Below are positions 1 to 9,418 of a DNA stretch of 54,089 nucleotides, piece by piece; within the stretch, counting starts at the first letter, position 1; every line of letters begins with the position of its first letter. Made by a program: the position numbers and the translations under genes. The stretch comes from Chloroflexota bacterium (GTDB taxonomy: Bacteria; Chloroflexota; Anaerolineae; Aggregatilineales; Phototrophicaceae), in the NCBI GenBank assembly GCA_026713245.1, contig JAPOOU010000144.1, positions 1 to 54,089 of the forward strand. Reading direction: 5' to 3'. The notes below the pieces were generated by a model that searched no databases, was not told where the DNA came from, and saw only the letters and a program-made list of their open reading frames with translations.

Positions 1-286
1 GGAGCTTAGTAAGCCATTATGAGCTATTATGAGCTTTTGTTCTTATGCAGCGGTGACAGAGCTTGGTCGTAAATCGTGATTTTCAACAGAGTCTGATAGG
101 TCGCCCCTACAAGGCTCACTTTTCGTTGCGCGACTTACCTGGACTTACTGAGAGCACAGAGAAGAGTCTTTCATTTATAAAATTGTGAAATTGCGCTGCT
201 ATTTTGGATGCCGGTACAGGCATTTTTACCCATTAGCGCCAAGATCCTACGAGGAGTTCTGCCTTGAATAAAATCAAACTCGGTGT

Positions 287-345
287 TGACGGTCAGTGTC
301 GACGGGCTGTGTCTACGCGCCCTACGCGAGCCTCGGCGCCCTCGG
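287..345. repeat. intergenic repeat family A (GACGGTCAGTGTC...GTGTCTACGCG(A/C)CCTACGCGA)
   Basis: Same motif at 4136-4183, 47299-47340 (same orientation) and 37111-37165, 37421-37490, 48833-48880 (inverted). Confidence 0.6.
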
Positions 346-414
346 TGGTTACGGAAAATGTGCTGCGATTGCTCGGCGCGCTGGAGCGCGTGTGATTGAC
401 TATACTAATGCCTG

Positions 415-1083
415 ATGTATAATCAGCGAACCTTATGTATTAATTCTGTTGCGCGCGAAATGAATAGAAACGACTCTAGTGAATGGGTCAGCCTGCGACG
501 CGCCGCCGAAATACTCGGAGTGCATCCGGCGACGGTCCGCAACTGGGCGGAGAGCGGCAAGTTGCCCTTTCGGCGCACGGCTGGCAAACACCGGCGCTTC
601 AACGTGAACGACTTGCAGCACCATGCCCAATCCCAGGGCGATGTTCAGCCCGTGGAGCTGCAGGTGATCATTCAAAACGCCCTGGGTCAAACACGTATGC
701 AAGTGGGCGGATCTCAATTGGAGCAAGCGCCTTGGTATATCGCCATGAGCGATGACAGCAAGCAGCACTTGCGAAAGCAGGGCAGGCGCGTATTGGAATC
801 CATACGTGACTACGTAGCGGCGGGCGCGCCAGACAGTGGTCTGTCGGTGGCTATCAGACTGGGGAAAGACTACGCGACGCAACTGATCGAAGACGGACTA
901 AGTTTGCCGCAAGCCCTGCGCGGGTTCTTTTATTTTGGAGATTTTGTCCTGGACTCGATCTTGACCTGGTCGGAAGTTTCGCAGCCGCGCAATTCCTCGG
1001 AATGGTCGATGCATTTGCGCCAGGTCAATACCTTCATGCATGCTATGCTGCTCTCCATCGTCGAATTCTATGAAGCGGACTGA
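415..1083 (+). CDS. MerR/excisionase-type helix-turn-helix regulator with C-terminal helical domain
   Basis: N-terminal SLRRAAEILGVHPATVRNWAESGKLPFRRTAGKHRRF is a typical HTH_17/MerR motif; C-terminus is a helical region of unknown family; overlaps dprA start. Confidence 0.75.
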   Translation: MYNQRTLCINSVAREMNRNDSSEWVSLRRAAEILGVHPATVRNWAESGKLPFRRTAGKHRRFNVNDLQHHAQSQGDVQPVELQVIIQNALGQTRMQVGGSQLEQAPWYIAMSDDSKQHLRKQGRRVLESIRDYVAAGAPDSGLSVAIRLGKDYATQLIEDGLSLPQALRGFFYFGDFVLDSILTWSEVSQPRNSSEWSMHLRQVNTFMHAMLLSIVEFYEAD

Positions 1084-1966
1084 TGTTTCATCAAGGACAC
1101 AGTGGCTAGCGCTCAGCCTCTTGCCAAACATTGGCGCCAAGACCCTGCGCAATCTGCTCGCGCATTTTGACTGTGACCTGACCGCCGTCTTCAGCGCGGA
1201 CACGACTGAGTTGCGCAAGGTGCCGGGTATCGGCGCCAAGACCGCCCGCGAATTAAAAAACGCAGACCTCGCCAGGCTCGCGGATGAGCAGGCGCAATGG
1301 GAGGGCTGTGGCGTCCAGACGTTGACCGCGAATGACGCCCTGTATCCCGCGCGTCTCAAGGATGCGGATGATCATCCGCCGACGGTTTTCCTACGTGGTT
1401 GTCTTCAGCCGGAAGCCTGGAAGAATTGCTTGTCAATCGTTGGCACGCGCTACCCGTCGCAAGTGGCGAAGCTCCTGACGCTGCAACTGTCGATGAAACT
1501 GGCGCGGGCTGGCGTCACGATCGTTAGCGGCCTGGCGCTGGGCATTGATGCCGCGGCGCACGCCAGCGCCCTGGAAGTCGGCGGAACAAGTATCGCCGTT
1601 CTCGGCAGCGGCGTCCTCAACGTCTATCCGCCGCAGAACAGGTTGATCGCGGGTCGGATTCTCAAGTCGGGCGCCTTGCTAAGCGAGGTGCATCCGCGCC
1701 TGGCGCCCAACGCCCAGCGCCTGGTATCTCGCAATCGCATCATCAGCGCGCTTGGCGAGGCTGTGATCGTCGTCGAGTCCGACGCTGACGGAGGCGCCAT
1801 GCATAGCGCCCGTTTTGCCCGCGACCAAGGACGCAAGGTATTCACCTTTCGATTGCCTGCAAGCGGCAACCGGCAGTTGATGCGCGACGGCGCCGCTGTG
1901 CTGCCCAGCGACCTGGATCAAGCCCTCGGCTACTTGCTCAGTTGGATCGGCAAGCCCGATAGATGA
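1070..1966 (+). CDS. dprA: DNA-processing protein DprA (DNA protecting protein)
   Basis: HhH motif (VPGIGAKTARELK), Rossmann core SIVGTRYPS...TIVSGLALGIDAAAHASALEVGGTSIAVLGSGVLNVYPPQN; start placed at internal ATG 1070 (MKRTDVSS). Confidence 0.88.
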   Translation: MKRTDVSSRTQWLALSLLPNIGAKTLRNLLAHFDCDLTAVFSADTTELRKVPGIGAKTARELKNADLARLADEQAQWEGCGVQTLTANDALYPARLKDADDHPPTVFLRGCLQPEAWKNCLSIVGTRYPSQVAKLLTLQLSMKLARAGVTIVSGLALGIDAAAHASALEVGGTSIAVLGSGVLNVYPPQNRLIAGRILKSGALLSEVHPRLAPNAQRLVSRNRIISALGEAVIVVESDADGGAMHSARFARDQGRKVFTFRLPASGNRQLMRDGAAVLPSDLDQALGYLLSWIGKPDR

Positions 1967-2061
1967 ACCTGCGCAGGGGGCCCGATTGACTTTTTCGTCT
2001 CCGATGCCGCATGGAAACAGCGTTTGCCGTCTAGTTATCGATTGGATACTGGAGATTCGCA

Positions 2062-2158
2062 TGTAGCCGCTCGGCGGCAGCGAAATGGTCCCAGGAATGT
2101 CGCGCTCACGCAAAATCGTAAGCCATCCCGTCGCATGAGCGACGCGGTTTACGTAAAC
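2062..2158. repeat. intergenic repeat family C (GCCGCTCGGCGGCAGCGAAA...CGTCGCATGAGCGACGCGGTTTA)
   Basis: Matches segments at 43574-43660, 47192-47278 and, partially, 54023-54084. Confidence 0.65.
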
Positions 2159-2214
2159 AGTAGCGTACTGAATTCGGTTGAAACTGAGAACAACAGCCAC
2201 CTGACAGCCGGTAG

Positions 2215-2235
2215 GGGCGATCCGATGGATCGCCC
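2215..2235. repeat. REP-like hairpin (GTAG)GGGCGATCC-GAT-GGATCGCCC
   Basis: Perfect 9 bp inverted repeat. Confidence 0.7.
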
Positions 2236-2408
2236 GACGAATAGCTGCTGAACGAATATCGGGCGGCTCACCGCTGCGGGTAGACACCTACTAGGAGGTC
2301 TGTCGCCCCTACCAGATCGTTGGTATTTTGGGTTAAGGATCTCGTGTCGCGGATTGGTTACGAAGTATTCAAACTGAAAAGGATACACTACATTCGCGAA
2401 TAGAACAT

Positions 2409-2438
2409 TTGACATACAAACATATGTTCGTGTATACT
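2409..2438 (+). promoter_or_regulatory. lexA promoter with embedded SOS box (CAAACATATGTTCG at 2417-2430)
   Basis: TTGACA (2409-2414), 18 nt spacer, TATACT (2433-2438); spacer contains CAAACATATGTTCG, one mismatch from palindromic CGAACATATGTTCG (GAAC-N4-GTTC-type LexA box). Confidence 0.75.
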
Positions 2439-2520
2439 ATGATATAGTTGGAAAAATGAATGCTCCAATAGCAGCGCAGGTTGGCGATCAGTTGGGCAGG
2501 TGAGATGCGGGGGTTAACCC

Positions 2521-3201
2521 ATGAAGGACTTCAAGAAGCTGTCGCGACGGCAGCAAAACATGCTTCGGTTCATGTCCGAATACACGGGGAAACGCGGCTT
2601 CCCGCCGACGATCCGCGAAATCGGAGAAAGGTGTGATATCGCCTCGACTTCGGTGGTCAACTACAACCTCAACAAACTGGTTGACGCCGGGTACTTGCTA
2701 CGATCGGGGAAGGTGTCGCGCGGGCTGCGCATCATAGGCGATATTCCCGGCGTCACGCCTCTGCCCAGACTTGGGACAAACAGCAACTCTCCACGCGTCG
2801 CGCTGGTCGGGCGGATTGCCGCGGGCGAACCGATTTCCCTGCCGGAAGATATCGGGCATCATATTGACGAAGATGACTACGTCGCTGTCCCGCAGGAATT
2901 TCTGCAGGGCTTCGACGAGAACGAAGTATTCGCCTTGACCGTTCGCGGCGACTCGATGATTGACTCGATGATCCAGGACGGCGACATCGTTATTCTGCGA
3001 CAGCAGAGTACCGCAGATAATGGCGAAATGGTTGCGGCCTGGCTGCCCGAGGACAGCGAAACGACGCTCAAGCACTTTTATCGTGAATCTGATTCCATTC
3101 GGCTGCAACCGGCGAACGCGGCTTATGATCCGATTTTCGTTCACCCGGCGAATTGCCAAATCAAGGGAAAAGTACTGTCTGTCATGCGCAGCTACGGCTA
3201 G
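2521..3201 (+). CDS. lexA: LexA repressor (SOS regulator, S24 autoprotease)
   Basis: wHTH LSRRQQNMLRFMSEYTGKRGFPPTIREIGERCDIASTSVVNYNLNKL, cleavage-type site GRIAAGEP, active-site region RGDSMIDSMIQDGDIVIL. Confidence 0.93.
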   Translation: MKDFKKLSRRQQNMLRFMSEYTGKRGFPPTIREIGERCDIASTSVVNYNLNKLVDAGYLLRSGKVSRGLRIIGDIPGVTPLPRLGTNSNSPRVALVGRIAAGEPISLPEDIGHHIDEDDYVAVPQEFLQGFDENEVFALTVRGDSMIDSMIQDGDIVILRQQSTADNGEMVAAWLPEDSETTLKHFYRESDSIRLQPANAAYDPIFVHPANCQIKGKVLSVMRSYG

Positions 3202-3225
3202 CCGCTATACGCCGCAAAACAAGGA

Positions 3226-3969
3226 CTACTTGGCCAGTTCCCGGCGCGCGCTCTGGCACAGACGACTTCCTCCCGCTTCGAGCCACAAATCGAGCGTCTC
3301 GCTCCGGGCGCTTCCGGCCGCGGCGTCACTATATATGCCAACACCCCAGCGATAATAGTTTTGCGTCTCCCGCGGCCAACGTTCACGCGGCTGGCTGATA
3401 GCGCCGGGTCCGCCATTGTAACAGGCTAGAGCCAGTCCAATCACGCTGTCCGAGGCGCCAAAACAATAATTCAGATAGGTCGCGCCGCGCCGGGCATTGG
3501 TATCGGGATCCAGCATGTCTTCGTCGGCGGAAAAATGAAAAGGCATGACCTGGAACAAGCCACGCGCGCCGGCGCCGCTGACGACAGTAGGGTGGCCGCA
3601 AGATTCGATTTGCATAATCGTCGCCAGCAGGTCGCGATCCACGGTGTATTGATATGCCCATTCGTTGATTTTGCCCGACCAATGCTGTACAGAGGGCGCG
3701 AAGAATGCGGGCAACTGGCCCTGATTGCCCGGCCGCATAACGGCTATTCCGCGTTTGGCAAGATGAGCGGCATCGTCCCAGACCGGCATCGTCGCCATAA
3801 CAAGCGCCAGGACGACGGGCAGCCAAAGCGGGATGTAGAAGACTTGATTTCGCTTAATGAGCAGAGGGCCGCGGCGAAGCTGTCGCCGGCACAGCCCCAG
3901 CAAACGCAGCAACTGATCGCGGATGACTCGAAACTGTCTTTTGAGCAATTGCGTTGATCGCCGCGTCAT
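3226..3969 (-). CDS. lytic transglycosylase, SLT domain, membrane-anchored
   Basis: YTVDRDLLATIMQIESCGHPTVVSGAGARGLFQVMPFHF...DPDTNARRGATYLNYCF...ALACYNGG is SLT (GH23-like); N-terminal hydrophobic helix. Confidence 0.85.
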   Translation of the reverse strand: MTRRSTQLLKRQFRVIRDQLLRLLGLCRRQLRRGPLLIKRNQVFYIPLWLPVVLALVMATMPVWDDAAHLAKRGIAVMRPGNQGQLPAFFAPSVQHWSGKINEWAYQYTVDRDLLATIMQIESCGHPTVVSGAGARGLFQVMPFHFSADEDMLDPDTNARRGATYLNYCFGASDSVIGLALACYNGGPGAISQPRERWPRETQNYYRWGVGIYSDAAAGSARSETLDLWLEAGGSRLCQSARRELAK

Positions 3970-4534
3970 AATCTATTTACCCTGACTCGCCCCACCAGCA
4001 ATGGTAGAACAGCGCTTTGACGCCTGTCAATCCCGCCGGCTTTCGTGCGCGCAAATCTGACTATTGGCAATTAATCACCGAGGACACCGAGATTTAACCT
4101 CTTGCCCGCCACAAATGTAGCAACGCAGGGGTGTTTGACGGTCAGTGTCGGCGGTCAGTGTCTACGCGACCTACGCGACCCGTTGAATCGCATGCAAATC
4201 ACAAGTCATTTTCACGGGCGACTCACAAGTCGCTGTTGAAGAACCTCTTCAGCCCCCACCGGGGTCCCATAAAGAGGGAGGGGCTTTAACGGCTCATTAT
4301 CGGTCATAACGCTCCCCTTCCCTCCTTGTGGGGCCAGGGGCCGGGGGATGAGGGGTGGAAATACAGCTGCATACACCGCAGTTCCGAATAAGCCCTACAT
4401 ACTCCAGATATGTGTGACATGCGACATATAATTGTTCTGGCGCGTTTGCCTTGTCAAATGGTCCGCTGTCAATAGAATGGCTCTCGCTTTTGCGCTACAC
4501 TATCTGCCATGCTTACCATGCCAAGAGACAAACC

Positions 4535-6412
4535 ATGAGCAAACTGCCGTTTCGTGACCGTCTACAATTGCCCCGGCCGTTGCTGGCGGATGGCGCGATG
4601 GGCACGATGTTGCATCAAGAATCTGACGCCCGCGCCGACGCCTGCTTCGATGCCATGAATGTCGAAGCGCCCGAAGTGGTGCTCGCCGTTCACAAAGCTT
4701 ATATCGAAGCCGGGGCCGATCTTGTCGAAACGAATACTTTCGGCGCGAATGTTTTCAAACTTGGCAATGCCGGTCGCGCGCCCTTGGTCGAACGCTACAA
4801 CCAGCGTGGGGTCGAGTTGGCGCGTTTGGCGATAGCGGAAAGTGGCCGGGGCGATCTCTATATCGGCGGTTCGGTCGGTCCTTTGGGCGTCGGCGTTTCT
4901 CCCTATGGTCGACTGTCGCAGGAAGAAGCGATTGAGGCTTATACCGAACAACTGACCGCATTGGTCGCGGCGGGCGTCGACGTCATCGTCTTTGAGACCT
5001 TCAACGAACATCGCGAGCTGATATTGGCGGTCAGGGTATTGCAGGACATAGATCCGAACCTGCCCGTTATCGCGCAGAGCACCTTTTATCACGAGAACCT
5101 AAGTTACGCCGGTTTCCCGCCGGCGCGGGTGGCGAACGATCTGTACAAGGCGGGCGTTGACGTCATCGGCGTCAATTGCGGCAGCGGGCCGGCTGGCATC
5201 GCCGAGGTGCTGCAGCAGATGTCTTATGCCATACCGGAAGCGCGCTTTTCCGCCATGCCAAATGCCGGTTTCCCCGAGGTGACGGGCGGCAGAATCCTCT
5301 ATCCGGCAAGCGCCGAGTACTTCGGCGATTGCGCCGCGGCGCTGGTCGAATTCGGCGCTTCGATCATCGGCGGTTGCTGCGGCACCCGGCCCGAACACAT
5401 CGCGGCCATGCGCGCCGCGCTCGACGATCCTTCCGGTCATGTCGTTGACTTGCACGTGAGTGACGTCTATGTTCATCACGAGGTGATGGATCCCGACCAT
5501 CCGACCGAGTTGTCCGATCGCTTGAGCGATGGCCAGTTTACGGTGACCGTCGAGATGGCGCCGCCCCGCAGCTATCACACTGAAGCCCTGTTGCGGGCGG
5601 CGCGCCGATTGCGGTCGGCGGGCGCCGACTTGATTAACGTGGCCGATACCCCCGCCGCCCGTATGAAAATGAGCGCTTGGGCGGTGGCGCATCTGCTGCA
5701 ATCGCAGATCGGCATCGAAACGGTTTTGCACTTCCCCACGCGAGGACGCAATATGCTGCGCGTGCAAGGCGATTTGCTGGCGTCGCACGCCCTGGGCCTG
5801 CGCAATCTGTTCGTTGTCATGGGCGACCCCACCCGGATCGGCGATTTTCCCGATGCCAGCGATGTCTATGATGTGGCGCCCTCCCGTTTGATTGATGTCA
5901 TCAAAGGGGGCATGAATCAAGGCGTGGACATGGCTGGGCACAGCATCGGCAAACCCAGTAATTTCACGGTGGGCTGCGCGCTTAATATGGGCGCGGACGA
6001 TATCGACCACGAGATTAGAATTCTCAAGAAAAAGCTGGAAGCCGGCGCCGATTTCGCGCTGGGTCAAGCGATTTTCGAGCCGGGGCGTATTCAGCGCTTC
6101 CATGAACGCTTCTTGGAGCTGGAGGGCCGACCCTTCGAGCTGCCCGTGCTGATAGCGATCATGCCCTTGCACAGCCCGCGCCAGGCTCGTTTTTTGAATA
6201 ACGAAGTTCCCGGTATCACTATCCCCGAAGCCATCATGAGGCGCGTCTCGCAGGCTGGGGACGACGCGCCGAGCGCCGGTGTAGAGATCGCTAAGGAGTT
6301 GCTGGATCAAATGGCTGGTCTGGTGCAAGGCGCTTACATCATTCCTTCCCACAGCGACTACGATCGCGCGGCGGAAGTCGTCGCTTATATCAAAGGAAAC
6401 GAGAGGACATAG
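4535..6412 (+). CDS. bifunctional homocysteine S-methyltransferase / methylenetetrahydrofolate reductase
   Basis: N-terminal LLADGAMGTMLHQ...GGCCGTRPEHIAAM (homocysteine S-methyltransferase, Cys zinc ligands) fused to C-terminal MetF-like TVEMAPPRSYHTEALLRAARRLRSAGADLINVADTPAARMKMS; start placed at 4535. Confidence 0.88.
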   Translation: MSKLPFRDRLQLPRPLLADGAMGTMLHQESDARADACFDAMNVEAPEVVLAVHKAYIEAGADLVETNTFGANVFKLGNAGRAPLVERYNQRGVELARLAIAESGRGDLYIGGSVGPLGVGVSPYGRLSQEEAIEAYTEQLTALVAAGVDVIVFETFNEHRELILAVRVLQDIDPNLPVIAQSTFYHENLSYAGFPPARVANDLYKAGVDVIGVNCGSGPAGIAEVLQQMSYAIPEARFSAMPNAGFPEVTGGRILYPASAEYFGDCAAALVEFGASIIGGCCGTRPEHIAAMRAALDDPSGHVVDLHVSDVYVHHEVMDPDHPTELSDRLSDGQFTVTVEMAPPRSYHTEALLRAARRLRSAGADLINVADTPAARMKMSAWAVAHLLQSQIGIETVLHFPTRGRNMLRVQGDLLASHALGLRNLFVVMGDPTRIGDFPDASDVYDVAPSRLIDVIKGGMNQGVDMAGHSIGKPSNFTVGCALNMGADDIDHEIRILKKKLEAGADFALGQAIFEPGRIQRFHERFLELEGRPFELPVLIAIMPLHSPRQARFLNNEVPGITIPEAIMRRVSQAGDDAPSAGVEIAKELLDQMAGLVQGAYIIPSHSDYDRAAEVVAYIKGNERT

Positions 6413-6418
6413 CTGACG

Positions 6419-7249
6419 ATGAGCCGCCGGACGCAGGCGAGGCAGCGGAAAGGAAGTGGGGCGCGATCTCCCCGAAGAGCGGCCAAGACGGTGGTCCGAA
6501 ACTGCGGAATCGGTGAAGTCGATCTGCGCGTTGCGATCATCGACAGTGACCGCTACGCGCTGAATGCCATAAACGCTTATCTCGCCTGGGATCGTCGGAC
6601 GCGAGTCGTCTTGAAGACGGACTATTTGGCCGAGCTTAGGGCCAAGCTTGATGAATGGCGCGAGTTTGCATATCCGGATGTGGTGATTCTCGATGCCAAC
6701 TATATAGATGGCGTTGGCAGTTTATTCTCCGCCATAAGCGAACTGCGCCGGTCGATTCCAGGCGTGATGGTGATATGTCTGGCGCAGATAGTTGACTTGA
6801 ACAGGATGTTTGAAGCGATTAATGGCGGCGCGCGCGCTTTTTTCCTAAAGGATGACCTTAGGCTGCATATCGGTTGGGCGCTCTATTTTTCGGCGATTGT
6901 CGACAAGCGCTGTTTCTTCATCAGCAGCGGCTTGGTCGATGCCTGCAAAAAGCTCAGCCATGCGCGCCTGCGCGATACAAAGTTGCTGCCCGGACCGCGA
7001 AACTACCCGGGATTAACCCCGCGCCTGCGCGAGGCGATCATACTCTATGCCATCGAAGGCATGCGTCCGCGACTGATCGCGCACGAGATGGGCATCAGCG
7101 AGATCACAGTGCGCGACTACATCAAGAAGGCTTATCGAATCCTCGAATCCGCCGCCGACGATTGCGACTATCCCGCGGACATGAGCCAGCAGGAAGTCGC
7201 CTTTATGCGCTTAACCGCGCTGGATGCAATCGCAATCGAATGTGATTAG
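6419..7249 (+). CDS. response-regulator-like protein with receiver and LuxR-type HTH
   Basis: VAIIDSDRYALNAI...DVVILDANYIDG...FFLKDDL receiver features; C-terminal LTPRLREAIILYAIEGMRPRLIAHEMGISEITVRDYIKKAYRIL LuxR HTH. Confidence 0.72.
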   Translation: MSRRTQARQRKGSGARSPRRAAKTVVRNCGIGEVDLRVAIIDSDRYALNAINAYLAWDRRTRVVLKTDYLAELRAKLDEWREFAYPDVVILDANYIDGVGSLFSAISELRRSIPGVMVICLAQIVDLNRMFEAINGGARAFFLKDDLRLHIGWALYFSAIVDKRCFFISSGLVDACKKLSHARLRDTKLLPGPRNYPGLTPRLREAIILYAIEGMRPRLIAHEMGISEITVRDYIKKAYRILESAADDCDYPADMSQQEVAFMRLTALDAIAIECD

Positions 7250-7281
7250 GCAGGGGAAGGGAAATCGGGCCTGTCTTTGGA

Positions 7282-8313
7282 TCAGGTTATCTGCGAACAG
7301 GTCTCGGATGGATCTGGATCCTCGGGCTCGGCTTTGTCGATGGCTTCTGGGGGCCGCGTATTGCGCACCTGTTTTCGGGTCAGCAGTACCGACTGATCGT
7401 CTTCGCTTTTCAGCGCCTCGGGTACGTGTACGCGCTCCTCTTCCAGGTAGGTCTTAAGCGCGCCGCTGAATGACTGCACGGGCGCTCGATCGCCATATTG
7501 ATGGCGCAGATCGAGCAGATTGTTCATCAGCCACAGGAATAGATCGCCCTCGGTACGCGCTGTATGCTTGCCCTTGGCTAGCTCAAGCACACGGTATTTG
7601 CGAATCAATTGAATAGCCGGCTCATAGACATGGTGATACCAATCGGCGGTCACTTCTTCCGTCGTCAAGGGATGGCCTTCGACTTTTTCCTGGACGCGTT
7701 CGTGCAGGAAGATATAGCCCATCAACTCGTGATAACGCGCTGGCGCGGTAAGTTCAATCGACTCGTGACCAGGCACCGCGCGCGACAAGCCGGTTTCTTC
7801 CAGGAAGTTGGCATAGGCCTCCACGGTCTCGATTTCCCGGTCGCTCATTCTCGGCCGCAGCGGCACTGTCGTGGGCAACTCGATCACATGCGCCTGTATC
7901 GTCTTGCTGCCCAGCTGGTGCGCCACAGAAACGCGGTGATTGCCGTCACGGACGAAATAGACTTCGCCGACCTTGTAAAGCTCGATTGGCGGCGGGCCTT
8001 CCAGGCTATTCGCCAGGGCGTAAATCCGGCTCCAGCGCTCTTGCATCTCGGCTTTCTTGGGCAGAAATGACGCCGTAAAGTCCTTGTAGCGCCCGACGCT
8101 GCCTGCGATCTGATTCAACGGCACATCGTGTACGCCCTGGTAATGTTCCTCATGAAGATGCAAGCGGCTGCGAATTTCGTCAAAGTTCAGCAACTCGTTA
8201 TGTTTGCCAGTGAAATGGTGCAGTATTTCTTGCCAGAACGCCTTGTTGCGTACCGAGCGGAATTTGCTTATCCCTTCGTTGTAGCTGGTGCGGAACGTAT
8301 TCTCGTTTGCCAT
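7282..8313 (-). CDS. DUF4032/ParB-like domain protein
   Basis: VPLNQIAGSVGRYKDFTASFLPKK...PPIELYKVGEVYFVRDGNHRVSVAHQLG is the ParB-like signature; start placed at MANENTF (8313) preceded by GAGGACAGG. Confidence 0.72.
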   Translation of the reverse strand: MANENTFRTSYNEGISKFRSVRNKAFWQEILHHFTGKHNELLNFDEIRSRLHLHEEHYQGVHDVPLNQIAGSVGRYKDFTASFLPKKAEMQERWSRIYALANSLEGPPPIELYKVGEVYFVRDGNHRVSVAHQLGSKTIQAHVIELPTTVPLRPRMSDREIETVEAYANFLEETGLSRAVPGHESIELTAPARYHELMGYIFLHERVQEKVEGHPLTTEEVTADWYHHVYEPAIQLIRKYRVLELAKGKHTARTEGDLFLWLMNNLLDLRHQYGDRAPVQSFSGALKTYLEEERVHVPEALKSEDDQSVLLTRKQVRNTRPPEAIDKAEPEDPDPSETCSQIT

Positions 8314-8678
8314 CCTGTCCTCTTTCATTCCAGTGATATCGTTTACGTAAGCGACATCACCGTCCATCTTCTCAAGACTGTTGGCGATCCGTACCGGCAC
8401 TTGATTCATCATCCGTCCGTACAGTGAGTCCCCAACAGCGAAATAAATCACATCAACAACTGTCAGGGCAACACTTCTACGGCATATACACACTATAACA
8501 TATCTTCTGTTGCAGTCCGCAGAATCCGCACTGGACCTGTTTGTGGTTCTGTTGATCGCAGCCAAATAGCGAAGGAATGGGAAATAGAGGAAAACTCTAT
8601 TGAGATGTTATGATATAGATGGGCTGGCATCTCCCGATCTTACCTCTATTTCCGGGGCAATCCGACGTGGACCAGGCT

Positions 8679-9386
8679 ATGCGTACCCGCTTGAACCAGA
8701 TCAACCAGGCATTCTATGCCAGGGTGGCGGCAGAATTCGATGCGACGCGAAAGCGAGCTTGGCCCGGCTGGTTTCAGGCGCTTTCCAGAATCGACTCGCC
8801 GATCCAATCTGTGATAGACATTGGCTGCGGTAACGGACGCTTCGCCCTGTTTCTTTCGGAGCGTCAGCCGACCTCTTTTGATTACACAGGCATCGACAGC
8901 AGTCAAGGTTTGCTCGGATTGGCGCGCGCCAGACTCTCCAGGCTCGGGCAGGCGGAGATACGATTGATCGAACATGACCTGGTTGAAGATGAACTTCCGG
9001 ATATGCAAGCCCAGTTGGTCGTCCTCTTTGGAGTCCTGCATCATATACCGGGTTTTCGGCAACGCCGGGAGCTGCTAGTTCGCTGCGCGGAGTTGCTAGG
9101 ACCGGGCGGCCATTTGGTTTTCGCGGCCTGGCGCTTCTATGAAGAAGAACGCTTCCAGGCTCGGATCGTGCCCTGGGATAGCGACTTTCCTGTGGAATAC
9201 AACGACTATCTTTTGGATTGGCGCCGCGGCGAGCGCGCCCTGCGATATTGTCATTACGTTGATGACGCCGAACATGACGATCTTGTCGCGGCGACAGCTT
9301 TGTCAGCCAAAGCCGATTTTCGCGCCGACGGGGCGAACGGGACGCTCAATCGTTATACCGTGTTGAGTAGCGGAAAAGAGGGATGA
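8679..9386 (+). CDS. class I SAM-dependent methyltransferase (Trm9-like)
   Basis: VIDIGCGNGRFALFLSE (motif I), LVVLFGVLHHI, LLGPGGHLVFAAWRFYEEERFQ; FDATRKRAWPGW N-terminus resembles tRNA wobble methyltransferases. Confidence 0.75.
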   Translation: MRTRLNQINQAFYARVAAEFDATRKRAWPGWFQALSRIDSPIQSVIDIGCGNGRFALFLSERQPTSFDYTGIDSSQGLLGLARARLSRLGQAEIRLIEHDLVEDELPDMQAQLVVLFGVLHHIPGFRQRRELLVRCAELLGPGGHLVFAAWRFYEEERFQARIVPWDSDFPVEYNDYLLDWRRGERALRYCHYVDDAEHDDLVAATALSAKADFRADGANGTLNRYTVLSSGKEG

Positions 9387-9418
9387 ACAGAAGAACACCC
9401 CTCTTGTATTGACGAAAA

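Noticed and set aside
5099-6352. 417 aa minus-strand ORF
   Set aside because: Antisense shadow of the homocysteine methyltransferase/MTHFR fusion.
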